Below are positions 46,354 through 56,000 of a stretch of 64,000 nt of DNA, one piece after another. Position 1 is the first letter of the stretch. Every line of letters starts with the position of its first letter. Made by a program: the position numbers and the translations under genes. Source of the stretch: Syntrophales bacterium (GTDB lineage: Bacteria > Desulfobacterota > Syntrophia > Syntrophales > PHBD01); contig DAOSEM010000004.1 in NCBI GenBank assembly GCA_035363115.1, forward strand, positions 1 through 64,000, written 5' to 3'. The notes under the pieces are model-generated. The model saw only the letters and a list, made by a program, of their open reading frames with translations. It ran no database searches and was not told the DNA's origin.

Positions 46354-47103
46354 ATGAAAGAAGTTTCTTTCCAGCCGGAATACAGACATTTGCCTCGTCC
46401 GGATGCAGGGATGTCCCGTCGGGCGTTTCTCGTCTTTCTGCTCCTGGCGACGGGAGCCGTGACCGTGGGCCCGCAGGGGAGGCTCCAGGCGGCCCAGGTA
46501 CCGGGAGCAGCAGGCTGGCCGAAGGGATGGCCCACCCGGGGGAACCCTCTCGCGGTGGACCCGAAATCGCGCACCGTGGCGATGTATGCGGAGGTCAGCC
46601 TGCGGCGTCTCACCGAGACGACGACCCATTGGGGCATCGGCTGCGAAACGGGAAGGCTTGCCGACAAATTCATCCTGGTGTCGCCGGCGGAGCCCGCGGC
46701 GCTTCATGATGCCCTGGTCCGGATCGGTGCGCGACCCGGGAACAGCCTGGCGACTGACGATTACGGGAAAACCGTGGAGGGCGACGCCCTGGTCCTGACG
46801 GCGCAGTGGCCCGGGTTGTCCCGGGAGGCCGCCGTGGGTGACCTTTTTTATGACGCCTCGGGAAAAGGATTCCGGATCCGTTTCGGCGGAAACCGGAGGG
46901 CGGCGGTGGAGCAGGGGACGGGGTGCCTGACCTGCCTGGAATCCTGCCCCGTCGGGATCACCAGCAACGCCGCTTATCCGCACCTGAGCACAACCCGCAG
47001 GATGTTCCGTCCCAACTCCCGGTTCCGGGGACGGCCGGAGGTCCTGCCGGCCCGGGAGGCGTTCCCCCTGGCGGTTTTTTACCGGCTCGTCGGGAGAGGC
47101 TGA
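46354..47103 (+). CDS. Exported YdjY-like protein with 4Fe-4S-type cysteine motif
   Basis: 249-aa protein. The N-terminus has an RR-containing signal (SRRAFLVFLLLATGAVTV), possibly Tat. The middle (HWGIGCETGRLADKFILVS, LVRIGARPGNSL) resembles the YdjY domain. The C-terminal third has GCLTCLESCPVGITSN, a CxxCxxxCP cluster motif that could hold an Fe-S centre with a further cysteine. The start may instead be ATG 46411, next to the signal. The next gene continues in the same frame after the TGA; I treat the TGA as a stop. Confidence 0.72.
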   Translation: MKEVSFQPEYRHLPRPDAGMSRRAFLVFLLLATGAVTVGPQGRLQAAQVPGAAGWPKGWPTRGNPLAVDPKSRTVAMYAEVSLRRLTETTTHWGIGCETGRLADKFILVSPAEPAALHDALVRIGARPGNSLATDDYGKTVEGDALVLTAQWPGLSREAAVGDLFYDASGKGFRIRFGGNRRAAVEQGTGCLTCLESCPVGITSNAAYPHLSTTRRMFRPNSRFRGRPEVLPAREAFPLAVFYRLVGRG

Positions 47104-47169
47104 CGCCGTTTCGGTTTGGCGAGGGCTGCGGCCGGCATAGCCGGGGCGGTCCTGATTTCTCTGAAAACC

Positions 47170-49029
47170 ATGAGTGATTCCCTGAAAAACAGACCCGGGA
47201 GCGAGGCCGGGACCAACGCCCCGCAAGCGGTCCGTCCGGCCCTGCGGGAACTCCTGGCCGGCATGGCGGAGGACTGCACCGACTGCGGCCTCTGCGTGGA
47301 AGAATGCGGATTCCTGGAAACGTACGGAACACCCGGGGAGATCGCCCGGCGCTACGACCCGGCGTCGAAGGAAGGTCCGGTTCTGCCCTTCGAATGCAGC
47401 CTCTGCAGCCTCTGCGACGCGGTCTGTCCCGCGGGACTGAGTCCCCGGACCCTGTTCCTGGAGATGCGCCGCGAGTCCGTGGACCGCGGAAGCGGCTCGT
47501 TTCCCGAGCACGACGGCCTTCTGGCCTACGAGCGCCGCGGCATGTCCCGGCGGTTCACCTGGTACGGCCTTCCCGAGGGTTGCCGGACCGTGCTCTTTCC
47601 CGGCTGTGCCCTTCCGGGTACGCGTCCGGAGCGGACGCGGGAGCTTTTCGAGATCCTTCGCGAGGTCGATCCCGCGCTGGGCATCGTTCTTGACTGCTGC
47701 GGCCGGATTTCCCACGATCTTGGCCGGGAGACGCATTTTTTCGCCATGTTTTCGGAAATGCGGGACTGGCTCCTCGCACAGGGTGTCCGGGAGGTCCTCG
47801 TCGCCTGCCCCAACTGCCACGACATGTTCCGGGAGTATGGAGGCGGACTGGCTGTACGGACCGTCTACGAGGTCCTGCCGGAGGGAGGCAGGCCTGCCGG
47901 GTCGGACTGCGGCAACGTGGTCATCCATGATCCGTGCGGCATCCGCTTTCACAAGGCGGCCCAGGATGCGGTGCGTCGACTGATCGCCGGGGCGGGCGTC
48001 CGCCACACCGATATGGAGCACGCGGGAAAGAAAACCCTGTGCTGCGGCAATGGAGCGGGCGTGGACTGCCTGTCCCCGCAGCTCTCCGGCCGCTGGTCGG
48101 ACCGCGCGACGGCGGAGATCGCGGAGCGGCCGGTCGTCACCTGCTGTGCCGGCTGCGCGAACCGGCTGGGCGAACGCTCCCCGGTGGTGCATGTCCTCGA
48201 TGTCCTGCGGGAGCCGGAGTCGGCCCTGGCAGGGAAGATTCGCGTCGCGAAGGCGCCCTTCACCTACTGGAACCGGCTCCGCCTCAAGAACCGCTTCCGG
48301 AAAGAATCGGCGTTTGCTGTGTCACGGGAGCGGACCGTTCATGGGGCCCCGGAAAAGAAGGGGGGGTGGGCGCTTCGCCTGCTTATCCTGGCCGCCCTGG
48401 TGGGGGCCATCGCGGCCGTCCGTCTGACCGGGGCGACGCGCTACCTGGATCAGGAGACCCTCCGAGGCGTCATCGCCGGATACGGCATGCTCGCCCCCGT
48501 TCTCTACATGCTGCTCTACACGGTGGCCCCGGTGCTTCTCCTGCCGGGCCTGCCGCTCACCATCGCCGGGGGCATTCTCTTCGGCCCCTTCTGGGGGGTC
48601 GTGTACACCATCACCAGCGCCACCGCCGGCGCCTGCCTGGCCTTTCTCGTCGCGCGCTACCTGGCCCGGGACTGGGTCGAGATGAAACTGAGGAGCCCCC
48701 GGTGGCGGCGCCTCGACGAGGGAGTCGAGCGGCACGGCTGGAAGGTCGTGGCCTTCACCCGGCTCATCCCGCTGTTTCCGTTCAACCTCCTGAACTATGC
48801 CTTCGGGTTGACGAAGATCCGCTTCTGGCCTTACGCCGTGACGACCTTCCTTTGCATGCTCCCGGCCTGTATCGCCTATATCGTATTTTCGAGTTCGCTC
48901 CTGGACCTGGTCCGGGGAAAGGTTTCCGCCGGGCTGCTGATCGGCATCGGGCTCATTGTCCTGGTATCGCTGATCCCCCTGTTCTGGCGGCGGTGGCGGG
49001 CAGGCAGGGGAGGGGTGGATCCATTATGA
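47170..49029 (+). CDS. Fe-S/CCG oxidoreductase fused to a VTT (DedA/TVP38-type) membrane domain
   Basis: 619 aa. Residues about 30-100 hold two 4Fe-4S cluster motifs (CTDCGLCVEECGF, CSLCSLCDAVCP). The middle (about 130-370) has HdrB-like cysteine-rich CCG motifs (LDCCGR, CPNCH, TLCCGNGAG, CCAGCANR). From about 400 on, about six hydrophobic segments form a VTT/SNARE-associated domain with GGILFGPFWGVVYT and FTRLIPLFPFNLLNYAFGL. Such proteins are usually separate. MSDSLKNRP at 47170 is the most likely start, although no strong ribosome site is present. The soluble part could pass electrons while the VTT part handles a membrane substrate. Confidence 0.85.
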   Translation: MSDSLKNRPGSEAGTNAPQAVRPALRELLAGMAEDCTDCGLCVEECGFLETYGTPGEIARRYDPASKEGPVLPFECSLCSLCDAVCPAGLSPRTLFLEMRRESVDRGSGSFPEHDGLLAYERRGMSRRFTWYGLPEGCRTVLFPGCALPGTRPERTRELFEILREVDPALGIVLDCCGRISHDLGRETHFFAMFSEMRDWLLAQGVREVLVACPNCHDMFREYGGGLAVRTVYEVLPEGGRPAGSDCGNVVIHDPCGIRFHKAAQDAVRRLIAGAGVRHTDMEHAGKKTLCCGNGAGVDCLSPQLSGRWSDRATAEIAERPVVTCCAGCANRLGERSPVVHVLDVLREPESALAGKIRVAKAPFTYWNRLRLKNRFRKESAFAVSRERTVHGAPEKKGGWALRLLILAALVGAIAAVRLTGATRYLDQETLRGVIAGYGMLAPVLYMLLYTVAPVLLLPGLPLTIAGGILFGPFWGVVYTITSATAGACLAFLVARYLARDWVEMKLRSPRWRRLDEGVERHGWKVVAFTRLIPLFPFNLLNYAFGLTKIRFWPYAVTTFLCMLPACIAYIVFSSSLLDLVRGKVSAGLLIGIGLIVLVSLIPLFWRRWRAGRGGVDPL

Positions 49030-49177
49030 TGCCGTTCCGGTGCCGGATGCGCGGGCAAGCAGTCTTCCGGTTCCGACGGACAGGGCCGGGGAATTCCGGA
49101 CGACGCTTAAAATGATAGAACCGCGGAATCCGGTTGTGATACACCGGATCGCGGTGGACAGGAAAGGAAGTGACGGT

Positions 49178-50140
49178 ATGAACGAATTTGACCGCAGAGT
49201 TTCGGAGTATCGGACAGAGGGGCTGGTCTGTGAAGGGATCCGCACCCTCCAGGTCAACCTGGGAAGAACCTGCAACCTCACCTGCAGCCACTGCCACCTG
49301 GAATGTTCGCCCCGGCGCACCGAGCTCATGGGCCGGGACGTCATGGACAGGATCCTCGCCATCACGGCACGCCATCGATTCGAGCTCGTGGACATCACCG
49401 GAGGCTCCCCGGAGATGAATCCGGGGCTCCGCCCGTTCGTCGAGACGCTCCGGTCGCAGGGCCGGCCGGTCCAGGTCCGAACCAACCTGCTGGCGTTCCT
49501 GGAGCCCGGCGGCGAGGAGTTGCTTACCTTTTTCCGGGACCACCGGGTCTCGCTGGTCGCCTCCCTGCCCTGCTACCTGGAGGAGAATGTCGATGCCCAG
49601 CGAGGTGAAGGCGTCTATCAAAAGAGCATCGATGCCATCCGCCGCCTCAACGAAGCCGGGTATGGCCGACAGGGAGGGCCGGCGCTGAACCTGGCCTTCA
49701 ATCCCGGCGGTCCCGCTCTGCCGCCGGACCAGTCGATCCTGGAAGGAGCCTTCCGGGATGAGCTGGGGCAACGGTTCGGGATATCCTTCAGCCGGCTGGT
49801 CGTACTGGCGAACATGCCGATCGGGCGTTTCCGCAGCCACCTGGAGCGGGAAGGCGCACTCGACGAATACCGCACCCTCCTCCGGGAGGCCTTCAATCCG
49901 GCAACGCTGGACGGCGTCATGTGCCGGCACCAGGTATGCGTCGACTGGGACGGGACTGTCTACGACTGCGATTTCAACCTTGCCCTGGGGATGGCCGTGA
50001 ATCACGGCGCGCCCCGGAGGATCGAGAGCTTCGACCTGGACCGGCTGAGCCGGCGGCAGGTCGTGACGGCGGAACACTGCTTCGGCTGCACCGCCGGGGC
50101 CGGTTCCTCCTGTGCCGGGGCCTTGACCTGCTCGGCTTGA
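49178..50140 (+). CDS. ArsS-like radical SAM/Cys-rich protein
   Basis: 320-aa radical SAM enzyme of the ArsS (DUF3641) family. The cluster motif is CNLTCSHCHLEC near residue 33, followed by DITGGSPEMNP and, at the C-terminus, CFGCTAGAGSSCAGALTC, the Cys-rich end that in some relatives contains selenocysteine. Here all positions are encoded as cysteine. ArsS makes arsenosugars in some bacteria; related enzymes occur with selenium genes. AAAGGAAG lies before ATG 49178. Neighbours are the Fe-S/VTT protein and YedF. Confidence 0.85.
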   Translation: MNEFDRRVSEYRTEGLVCEGIRTLQVNLGRTCNLTCSHCHLECSPRRTELMGRDVMDRILAITARHRFELVDITGGSPEMNPGLRPFVETLRSQGRPVQVRTNLLAFLEPGGEELLTFFRDHRVSLVASLPCYLEENVDAQRGEGVYQKSIDAIRRLNEAGYGRQGGPALNLAFNPGGPALPPDQSILEGAFRDELGQRFGISFSRLVVLANMPIGRFRSHLEREGALDEYRTLLREAFNPATLDGVMCRHQVCVDWDGTVYDCDFNLALGMAVNHGAPRRIESFDLDRLSRRQVVTAEHCFGCTAGAGSSCAGALTCSA

Positions 50141-50227
50141 GGAATCGGGAAGAGGCGGCACCGTTACATGTTGGACACCGGGCCGGAACACGGTTCCGGC
50201 TGTTCGTGATCGGAGAAAGGAGACGCC

Positions 50228-50833
50228 ATGCGTGAAATCGTAGACGCCAGGGGACTGGCGTGCCCCCAGCCGGTGATCCTGGCCGGGAAGGCCCTGGAAA
50301 CGAATGAGCGGATCGCCGTGATCGTGGACAATCCCATGGCGGTGGAGAACATCCGCCGCCTCGGAGCGAAAATGGGCTGCGAGATGGTCTTGGAGGAAAA
50401 GGGCGGGGGGATCGTCCACATCCACCTGACCCGGGGTGCATCGCCGCCGGCCGCACGGGAGGACCTGGAGGCCCTGGCCGTCTGCGCGCCATCGGGTGGA
50501 GGACCATATGTCGTGTCCCTGCCGGAAAACCGGATGGGACGGGGGAACGAGGCCCTGGGGGAGATCCTGATCAAGTCCTTCATCCATACCCTGACCCAGC
50601 TCGACCCGCTGCCGGCGAAGGTCATCTGCTACAACACGGGGGTGCTGCTGGCCCTCGACGACTCCCCGGCTCTCGATGACCTGCGGCGGCTAAGGGATGC
50701 GGGCGTGGAGGTCCTCGTGTGCGGAACGTGCCTCAACTTTTTCGATGTCAAGGACCGCCTGGCCGTCGGCTCGGTGTCCAACATGTACGAGATCGCCGGA
50801 TCCATGGCGGCGGCCCGGGTGGTCTCACCATGA
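50228..50833 (+). CDS. yedF: YedF family selenium metabolism protein
   Basis: 201-aa protein with a SirA/TusA-like N-terminal domain (DARGLACPQPVILAGKALE, with the conserved CPxP cysteine) and a DsrE-like C-terminal half containing CYNTGVLLAL and VLVCGTCLNFF. This domain pair defines the selenium-metabolism YedF proteins found where SelD is present; they are thought to carry sulfur or selenium. It overlaps the DUF3343 gene by 4 bp and has GAAAGGAG. Confidence 0.93.
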   Translation: MREIVDARGLACPQPVILAGKALETNERIAVIVDNPMAVENIRRLGAKMGCEMVLEEKGGGIVHIHLTRGASPPAAREDLEALAVCAPSGGGPYVVSLPENRMGRGNEALGEILIKSFIHTLTQLDPLPAKVICYNTGVLLALDDSPALDDLRRLRDAGVEVLVCGTCLNFFDVKDRLAVGSVSNMYEIAGSMAAARVVSP

Positions 50834-51060
50834 CGGAGCACGTCGAGACCTGGTGGGTGGTCCTCTTCGACTCCGTCCACCATGCCGTCCAGGCGGAGAA
50901 GATCCTGAAGGAGGAGGGGGTGCCCTACAAGCTCGTCCCGGTCCCCCGGCACATCAGTTCGGACTGCGGCGTCTGCATCCGCTTTTCCGCCGGGGACCGC
51001 TCCCGCGTCGCCGATATCCTGGACCGTCGCGGCACCTATCGTGAAATTCGCCCACTCTGA
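50830..51060 (+). CDS. DUF3343 protein
   Basis: 76-aa protein: VLFDSVHHAVQAEKILKEEG at the start and VPRHISSDCGVCIRF in the middle, matching the DUF3343 (putative Se/S carrier-like) family that commonly follows yedF. The DCGVC cysteine pair may carry selenium or sulfur. Translation is coupled to yedF by ATGA. Confidence 0.9.
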   Translation: MTEHVETWWVVLFDSVHHAVQAEKILKEEGVPYKLVPVPRHISSDCGVCIRFSAGDRSRVADILDRRGTYREIRPL

Positions 51061-51078
51061 CGGCGGGGAGGAAGGATC

Positions 51079-52050
51079 ATGACCAACAGGCAGGACTTCT
51101 CGCGCAGCATCACGTTCCAGCATCTGGAAGCCCTGACGGCCCTGGCGGACACCGGGAGCTTCTCCCGTGCGGCCCGGCGGCTCCACCTCTCCCAGCCGTC
51201 CCTGACGCGGCACATCCAGAACCTGGAGGAGCTGGTCGGCACGCCGCTTCTGGTGCGGCAGCGGGAAGGGGGGATTCTCACCACGGAAGGCCGCCATCTG
51301 TGCGATTTCGCCCGGCAGATTCTCCGTCTCCGCGAGGAGGCCTGGGACCGGATCGCCGACAGCCGTGGCACGGGGAAGGGCCGCATCCAGATCGCGGCGA
51401 GCACGATTCCGGCCACGTATATCCTGCCGGGGGTGATCACCGCCTGGCATCGCCTCCATCCGGGCATCACGATCAGCGTCCGGACCCACGACAGCGACGA
51501 GACCCTGCAGGCGGTGCTTCACGACCAGGCGGAGATGGGACTGATCGGGAAGAAGACGGTCCACCGCGGCGTCGTCTCGTTTCCCCTGTGGAGCGACCGC
51601 ATCGTCCTCGTGGTGCCTCCGGACCATCGCTGGGCCGGGGAAAAGGAGCTTCCCCCGGCGCGGCTGGCGGAATCGCCTTTCATCGCAAGGGAGCGGGGCT
51701 CGGCGACCCGGGCGACCCTGGAGGCCTATCTCAGGGCGGAGACCGGCCTCGACGCCTCTTCGATCCGTCTCATGTGCGAGGTGGGGAGCTCCGAGGCGGT
51801 CAAGGAGGCCGTCCTGGCGGGGGCGGGGCCGGCGTTCCTGTCCATTCATGCCGTCAGGAGGGAGGTGGAGGCGGGAAGCCTGTGCATCGTTCCGGTGGGC
51901 GGCTGGAACATCGAGCGCTCCTTTTTCCTGATTCACAAGAAGAGCTTCCGGTTCAAGCCCCACCACAGCCTGTTCATGGACTACCTGATGGCGTATCGGA
52001 CGGAGGGCGGCCCGGGTCAGACGCAGAGCTCCACGACGTCGCCGTCCTGA
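51079..52050 (+). CDS. Selenium-metabolism-associated LysR-type regulator
   Basis: 323-aa LysR transcription factor: N-terminal helix-turn-helix (FQHLEALTALADTGSFSRAARRLHLSQPSLTRHIQNLE, residues about 13-50, in pieces) and a substrate-binding domain to about 310. It lies directly after yedF-DUF3343, which is the known neighbourhood of the selenium-associated LysR group, so it likely controls the cluster in response to selenium or redox state. GGGGAGGAAGG precedes the ATG. Its 3' end overlaps the convergent GTPase gene by 34 bp. Confidence 0.88.
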   Translation: MTNRQDFSRSITFQHLEALTALADTGSFSRAARRLHLSQPSLTRHIQNLEELVGTPLLVRQREGGILTTEGRHLCDFARQILRLREEAWDRIADSRGTGKGRIQIAASTIPATYILPGVITAWHRLHPGITISVRTHDSDETLQAVLHDQAEMGLIGKKTVHRGVVSFPLWSDRIVLVVPPDHRWAGEKELPPARLAESPFIARERGSATRATLEAYLRAETGLDASSIRLMCEVGSSEAVKEAVLAGAGPAFLSIHAVRREVEAGSLCIVPVGGWNIERSFFLIHKKSFRFKPHHSLFMDYLMAYRTEGGPGQTQSSTTSPS

Positions 52051-53003
52051 AGGACGTAGTCCCGCTGGACCATCTGGCCGTCCCGGACGGCCCGCCCCCA
52101 GATCCGGGCATACCGGAGCTTCGCCACGAATTCCTTGTGGATCATCTCCGCCATCTCCTCGATGGTGCAGCCCTCGGGGATCACGAAGGGGGCCGTCATG
52201 TCCGGCTCCTTTCCCGGCCGCCGGGTGTAGACCCGGACCACGCCGGACATCCCGTAGAGCGTCTCCAGGAAGGCCATCAGGTTCCGTCCCGTCTTCGACG
52301 AGATCCCCATGGCGGGGATCTTCACCTCCGACAGCTCCAGGAACGTTTCATAGTCCGCCTCGTGCTCCGGACGGTCCATCTTGTTGACCGCCACGAGCAT
52401 CGTCTTGACGAAGGGGATCTTCTTCAGGTCCGGCGGGAGCGGGCGGCCTTCCGGGAAGACGCGGAATCCCGTGAGGACGGCGAGGGTTTCCTCCAGCTGG
52501 GTCAGCGGGTCCGCCTGGAGGTCCAGGAGGACGACGACGATGTCGCACCGGCGGAGCAGGTCTCCCAGCTCCGGGTCGGTGTATTCGGGGGTGACCGGCG
52601 GCGTGTCGATGAGCTGGATCTGGACGTTTTCGTAGGGGGCCATGCCCGGCGTGGGCCGGTGGGTCGTGTGGGGGAAGTCGCCCACCTCCGCCGTCGCCTT
52701 GGTCAGCCGGTTGAGGAGGGAGGACTTGCCGGTGTTGGGCATCCCCACAAGGACGGCCTGGGCGATCCCTTCGCGCTCGATGCTGTAGGGGGTCTTTGCC
52801 TTCGTTCCCCCCGCTTTCTTTTGCCCCTGCTCCTTCAGCTTGGAGATCCGCTCCCGGAGCATCGCCTTGAGCTTGTCGGTGCCCTTGTGCTTGGGCATGA
52901 TGGCGAGCATCTCCTCCAGGGCCTCGATCTTGGCCGTGGGGGTCCGGGCTTCCCGGAAGCGCTGCTCTGCCTCGAAATAGTGGGGCGGTAAGTTGGCCGG
53001 CAT
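52017..53003 (-). CDS. Obg/DRG-type GTPase with C-terminal TGS domain
   Basis: 328-aa GTP-binding protein. G1 is GMPNTGKSS near residue 88, G3 is DTPP rather than the canonical DxxG, and G4 is NKMD in VAVNKMDRP. The C-terminal about 70 residues form a TGS domain ending LQDGDVVELCV. Such DRG-like GTPases in bacteria are thought to act on ribosomes or tRNA. The frame opens with TTG 53012, but AAGGAG is 9 nt before ATG 53003, so I use that. It lies downstream of the DUF499 gene and overlaps lysR by 34 bp at its 3' end. Confidence 0.88.
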   Translation of the reverse strand: MPANLPPHYFEAEQRFREARTPTAKIEALEEMLAIMPKHKGTDKLKAMLRERISKLKEQGQKKAGGTKAKTPYSIEREGIAQAVLVGMPNTGKSSLLNRLTKATAEVGDFPHTTHRPTPGMAPYENVQIQLIDTPPVTPEYTDPELGDLLRRCDIVVVLLDLQADPLTQLEETLAVLTGFRVFPEGRPLPPDLKKIPFVKTMLVAVNKMDRPEHEADYETFLELSEVKIPAMGISSKTGRNLMAFLETLYGMSGVVRVYTRRPGKEPDMTAPFVIPEGCTIEEMAEMIHKEFVAKLRYARIWGRAVRDGQMVQRDYVLQDGDVVELCV

Positions 53004-53067
53004 GGAATGCAACTCCTTTATGGCTCAGGAGTTCAAATCGTAAGTTCCCATCAATGTCGGCATTCCG

Positions 53068-56000
53068 TTATTTCAGTACCCATTTTTCTTTGATGGACTC
53101 CATCAGCTTGCTGAAGGCCGCCGCTACATCCTCAGGCGGCTTGCTTTTGCCGTCTCCCACTTCAATGCGAACGCGGAACTGAATCGGAATATCGGCTTCG
53201 GCCTTGATTTTCAGGAGTTCCGGGACAATTTCCGCTAGATCCTGAATCTGGTTCGGATCCAGATCGGCCTCGGCCGACAGAAGCTTGCCGGGCGGCGGAG
53301 GCGGCGGAGGCGGAGTTTCGGGTGTTTTCAGAATGATGGCTTTCGCGTCCGGCAGGTCGCAGGGCCAGGGCCTCGACTTGTCGTCGAGTTCAAGGAATCG
53401 CGCCTGTAGTGCGCCGCTGATGGCGTCCTTGGTGGTCTTCCAGGGGAGAGCCTTGCTCTCCTTGACGGATAGAGCTGTGGCGATAGACAGTCCCGAGGCA
53501 TAGCCCTTCTTCCAGGCGCCGGGAAGATTCTCAGGCAGGAGAGCGGGCGCCGTGACAGGCGGTGGCGGAATACAAAGTGATGCCTTTGCGCTGAAAATTC
53601 CCGGGGGAATTGTTTCCCCGAGGATACTGGCCGGACCCGACCGAAGCCATATGTTGCTGTTCTCGACAGCGGCTGTGACGGCCTGTTCGATGACTTCCGC
53701 GGATGCCTTTGGAATGGCCAGGGGCTCTTTATAGCCATCCTTCTCAATCTGAACAACCGTCTTTCCGGAAAAGAAATCCGATACATCCTGGACGGTTATC
53801 TCGTCTCCGGTCCAGAGCCAAGGCAGTTGTTTCGGTGCGAGCAGCGAGGATGGAATCTCCTGCAGTTCCGCCGCCTGAGGAAGAACAAGCTCCATGGCAG
53901 GGTCATTCAGAGCAGCCTCGTCGGGTCTTGCCATCCACCAAGTTCTGCTTGACCCGTCCGGTCTCGTCAGGCGAAGGACGAAGGCACCCTTCTCGCAGCC
54001 ATCGGCCAGTGTGTTCAATATGGCGCTTGCCTTGAGCATTTTCGGCAAATGGGGAAGCTGGGCGAATGCGCCCGCCAGGTCCTTGACCCTTCTGGAAGTC
54101 TCTTTTTCCCGCCAGAGGTCGTACGGGCCGTCGGGCAGCAGAGCCTCGGCGGCGATGGGTGTCTCCCGCAGGCGGGACCGGGAATCGTTCTTCACGGTGA
54201 TGAAGTTCGGATCGTCCGTAATCGTAATTTTAAAGGCATGATTGTCGTTCTTTTCCGAGACGGTGACGACGATGCAGTATGCCTGCTTGATGGCATCCGG
54301 GATGCGTCCCTTGGCCCGGTCGATCTGGATCTGGAGGGTCTGTGCCCGTGCGGGATCGACGTTGCCGTCCTGTTGCTGTTTCCTGACGTGTTCCTGAACG
54401 GCATCCCACGCCATGAGATCTTTTACCCGCGACATCGCCAGTTCCACGCCGTCCTTGGACGGGGCGAGGAGGAGGACGGCATTGCGATAGACCCGCGGCT
54501 TGTCGGGGCCGGTTGTCTCATCCAGGAACCGCTTCGCTTCGGCGCAAGGCTTCCCCGAGTCGGATGCCGCCGCCGGTCCGAGAACCGCATAGTGGAACGT
54601 CCCGTCGTCCTCTATATCCCGGGGCCGGGTCGGCAGCATGTGCACCTTGACGCCCGCCGCCGAGGCGCTGGCTGTCAGGACCTTCAGCCTGCCGATCTCA
54701 TCGAGCAGGCGCGCCTGCACCGCAGGGTCGCTGATATTGCGCGCCGCGTCGGCATGCATCTGGGTGAGATTCGGTTTGTTCCCAAGCCGCCACATGTCGG
54801 GCAGAGACGCTCCTCCCGCCGCGGAGGCATAGAGGTCGTCCAGCCAGTGGCTGGTCTGGGCCCAGCGGATAAGGCCTTTTTCAAGCTCAATTCGATCGGG
54901 ACGCGTCGAGCCGGCCAGGACGGTGAGGTCTCTCGTCCTGGCTGTGCTTCCAATCGGCTGGGAATGAAGAAACGCGGCCACTACGGCCTGTTCGATCTCG
55001 CGGTACCTGAGCCCGGCAGAGTCATCCTGGATCTGCCTTGCCTTCTGGAATTCGCTGTCCAGGATTGGTGCCCAGGCCTGCTTCTTTCCTTCCCATTCCT
55101 CCGTGTCGGCCACGGTGACCAGCTCCTGCAGCGCCTCCGACAGGCCTTCTTTCCCCGGTGCGGCCAGGAAGACGTTCGGCCCGATGAGGGGACTCCGGTC
55201 CCATTCGCCAGCCTCCCGCAGGGCCAGGGCGAACGTCCGGAGAACGCCCCGGGTCCGCTGAAAGCGGTCGAGCTGGGTCCACTTGGAATAGAAAACGTCC
55301 GTCAGGTCCGGGTGAAAGGGGTAATTGCGGAAAAAGCGGTCCTCCGCCTCGGCGCCGTCTTTGGCCGTCTGGTCGTCCACGGCGGCAATGCCCTTGATCG
55401 CGGCGACGACATGCTGCCGGAAGGAATCCCGGTCCTTCAGCGACTCCGGCTTGAAGAATCTCCGGCGCAGGACCTCCGCCACGTCTTCCTTCACCACCGG
55501 TTCCACCGCCGCTTCCCTCTGGCGCTGAAAGATGTTGTAGAGCTGCGCCTTGATCTTCCTCCCCAGTTCATCTTCCGTTGTGGGTTCGCTGGTGAGCAGG
55601 GAGGCGACGATGCAGCAGCGGTCCACTTTCGTAGCCGCCTGCGTCAGATACTGGAAGAAGTTGACCAGGCTCTGCAGTTTCGTGGAGTCCCTGCCGATTT
55701 TCTCCCTGGCGTAGAGCAGGACTTCGTCAATCAGGATCAGGATGCCGAGCCCTTCTGCGAGTGGTTTTTCCAGCAATTCCGTCAGGAGGTTTTCCGCCGG
55801 TGCCGACTCCCGCTCCTCCGGCTTTCCCTCGGCGTGCAGAAGGCGCAGCCCTTCCTCGCCCGCTACCTGCCAGGCCAGTACGCTCCAGGGTTGCCGGAGC
55901 ATCCTGGACTTTCCGTCCGGGGAGCGGACCCCCATGCCCTTTTCCACGTCGAGTTTGTCGAAGCACAGGGCGGCGACGCGGCAGCGGGGAGGCCTCTGTC

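Noticed and set aside
46354..49029. The YdjY-like gene and the Fe-S/VTT gene are in the same frame, separated only by TGA 47101-47103, so a Sec-linked fusion was considered.
   Set aside because: The nearest hairpin (CCGGC-ATA-GCCGG) is about 33 nt after the UGA with no G in the loop. The residues around the UGA do not look like a conserved redox motif, and a plausible Met start follows.
50078..50140. Possible selenocysteine in the ArsS-like protein, since relatives have Sec in the Cys-rich end.
   Set aside because: All positions are encoded by cysteine codons and no in-frame TGA occurs before the final stop.
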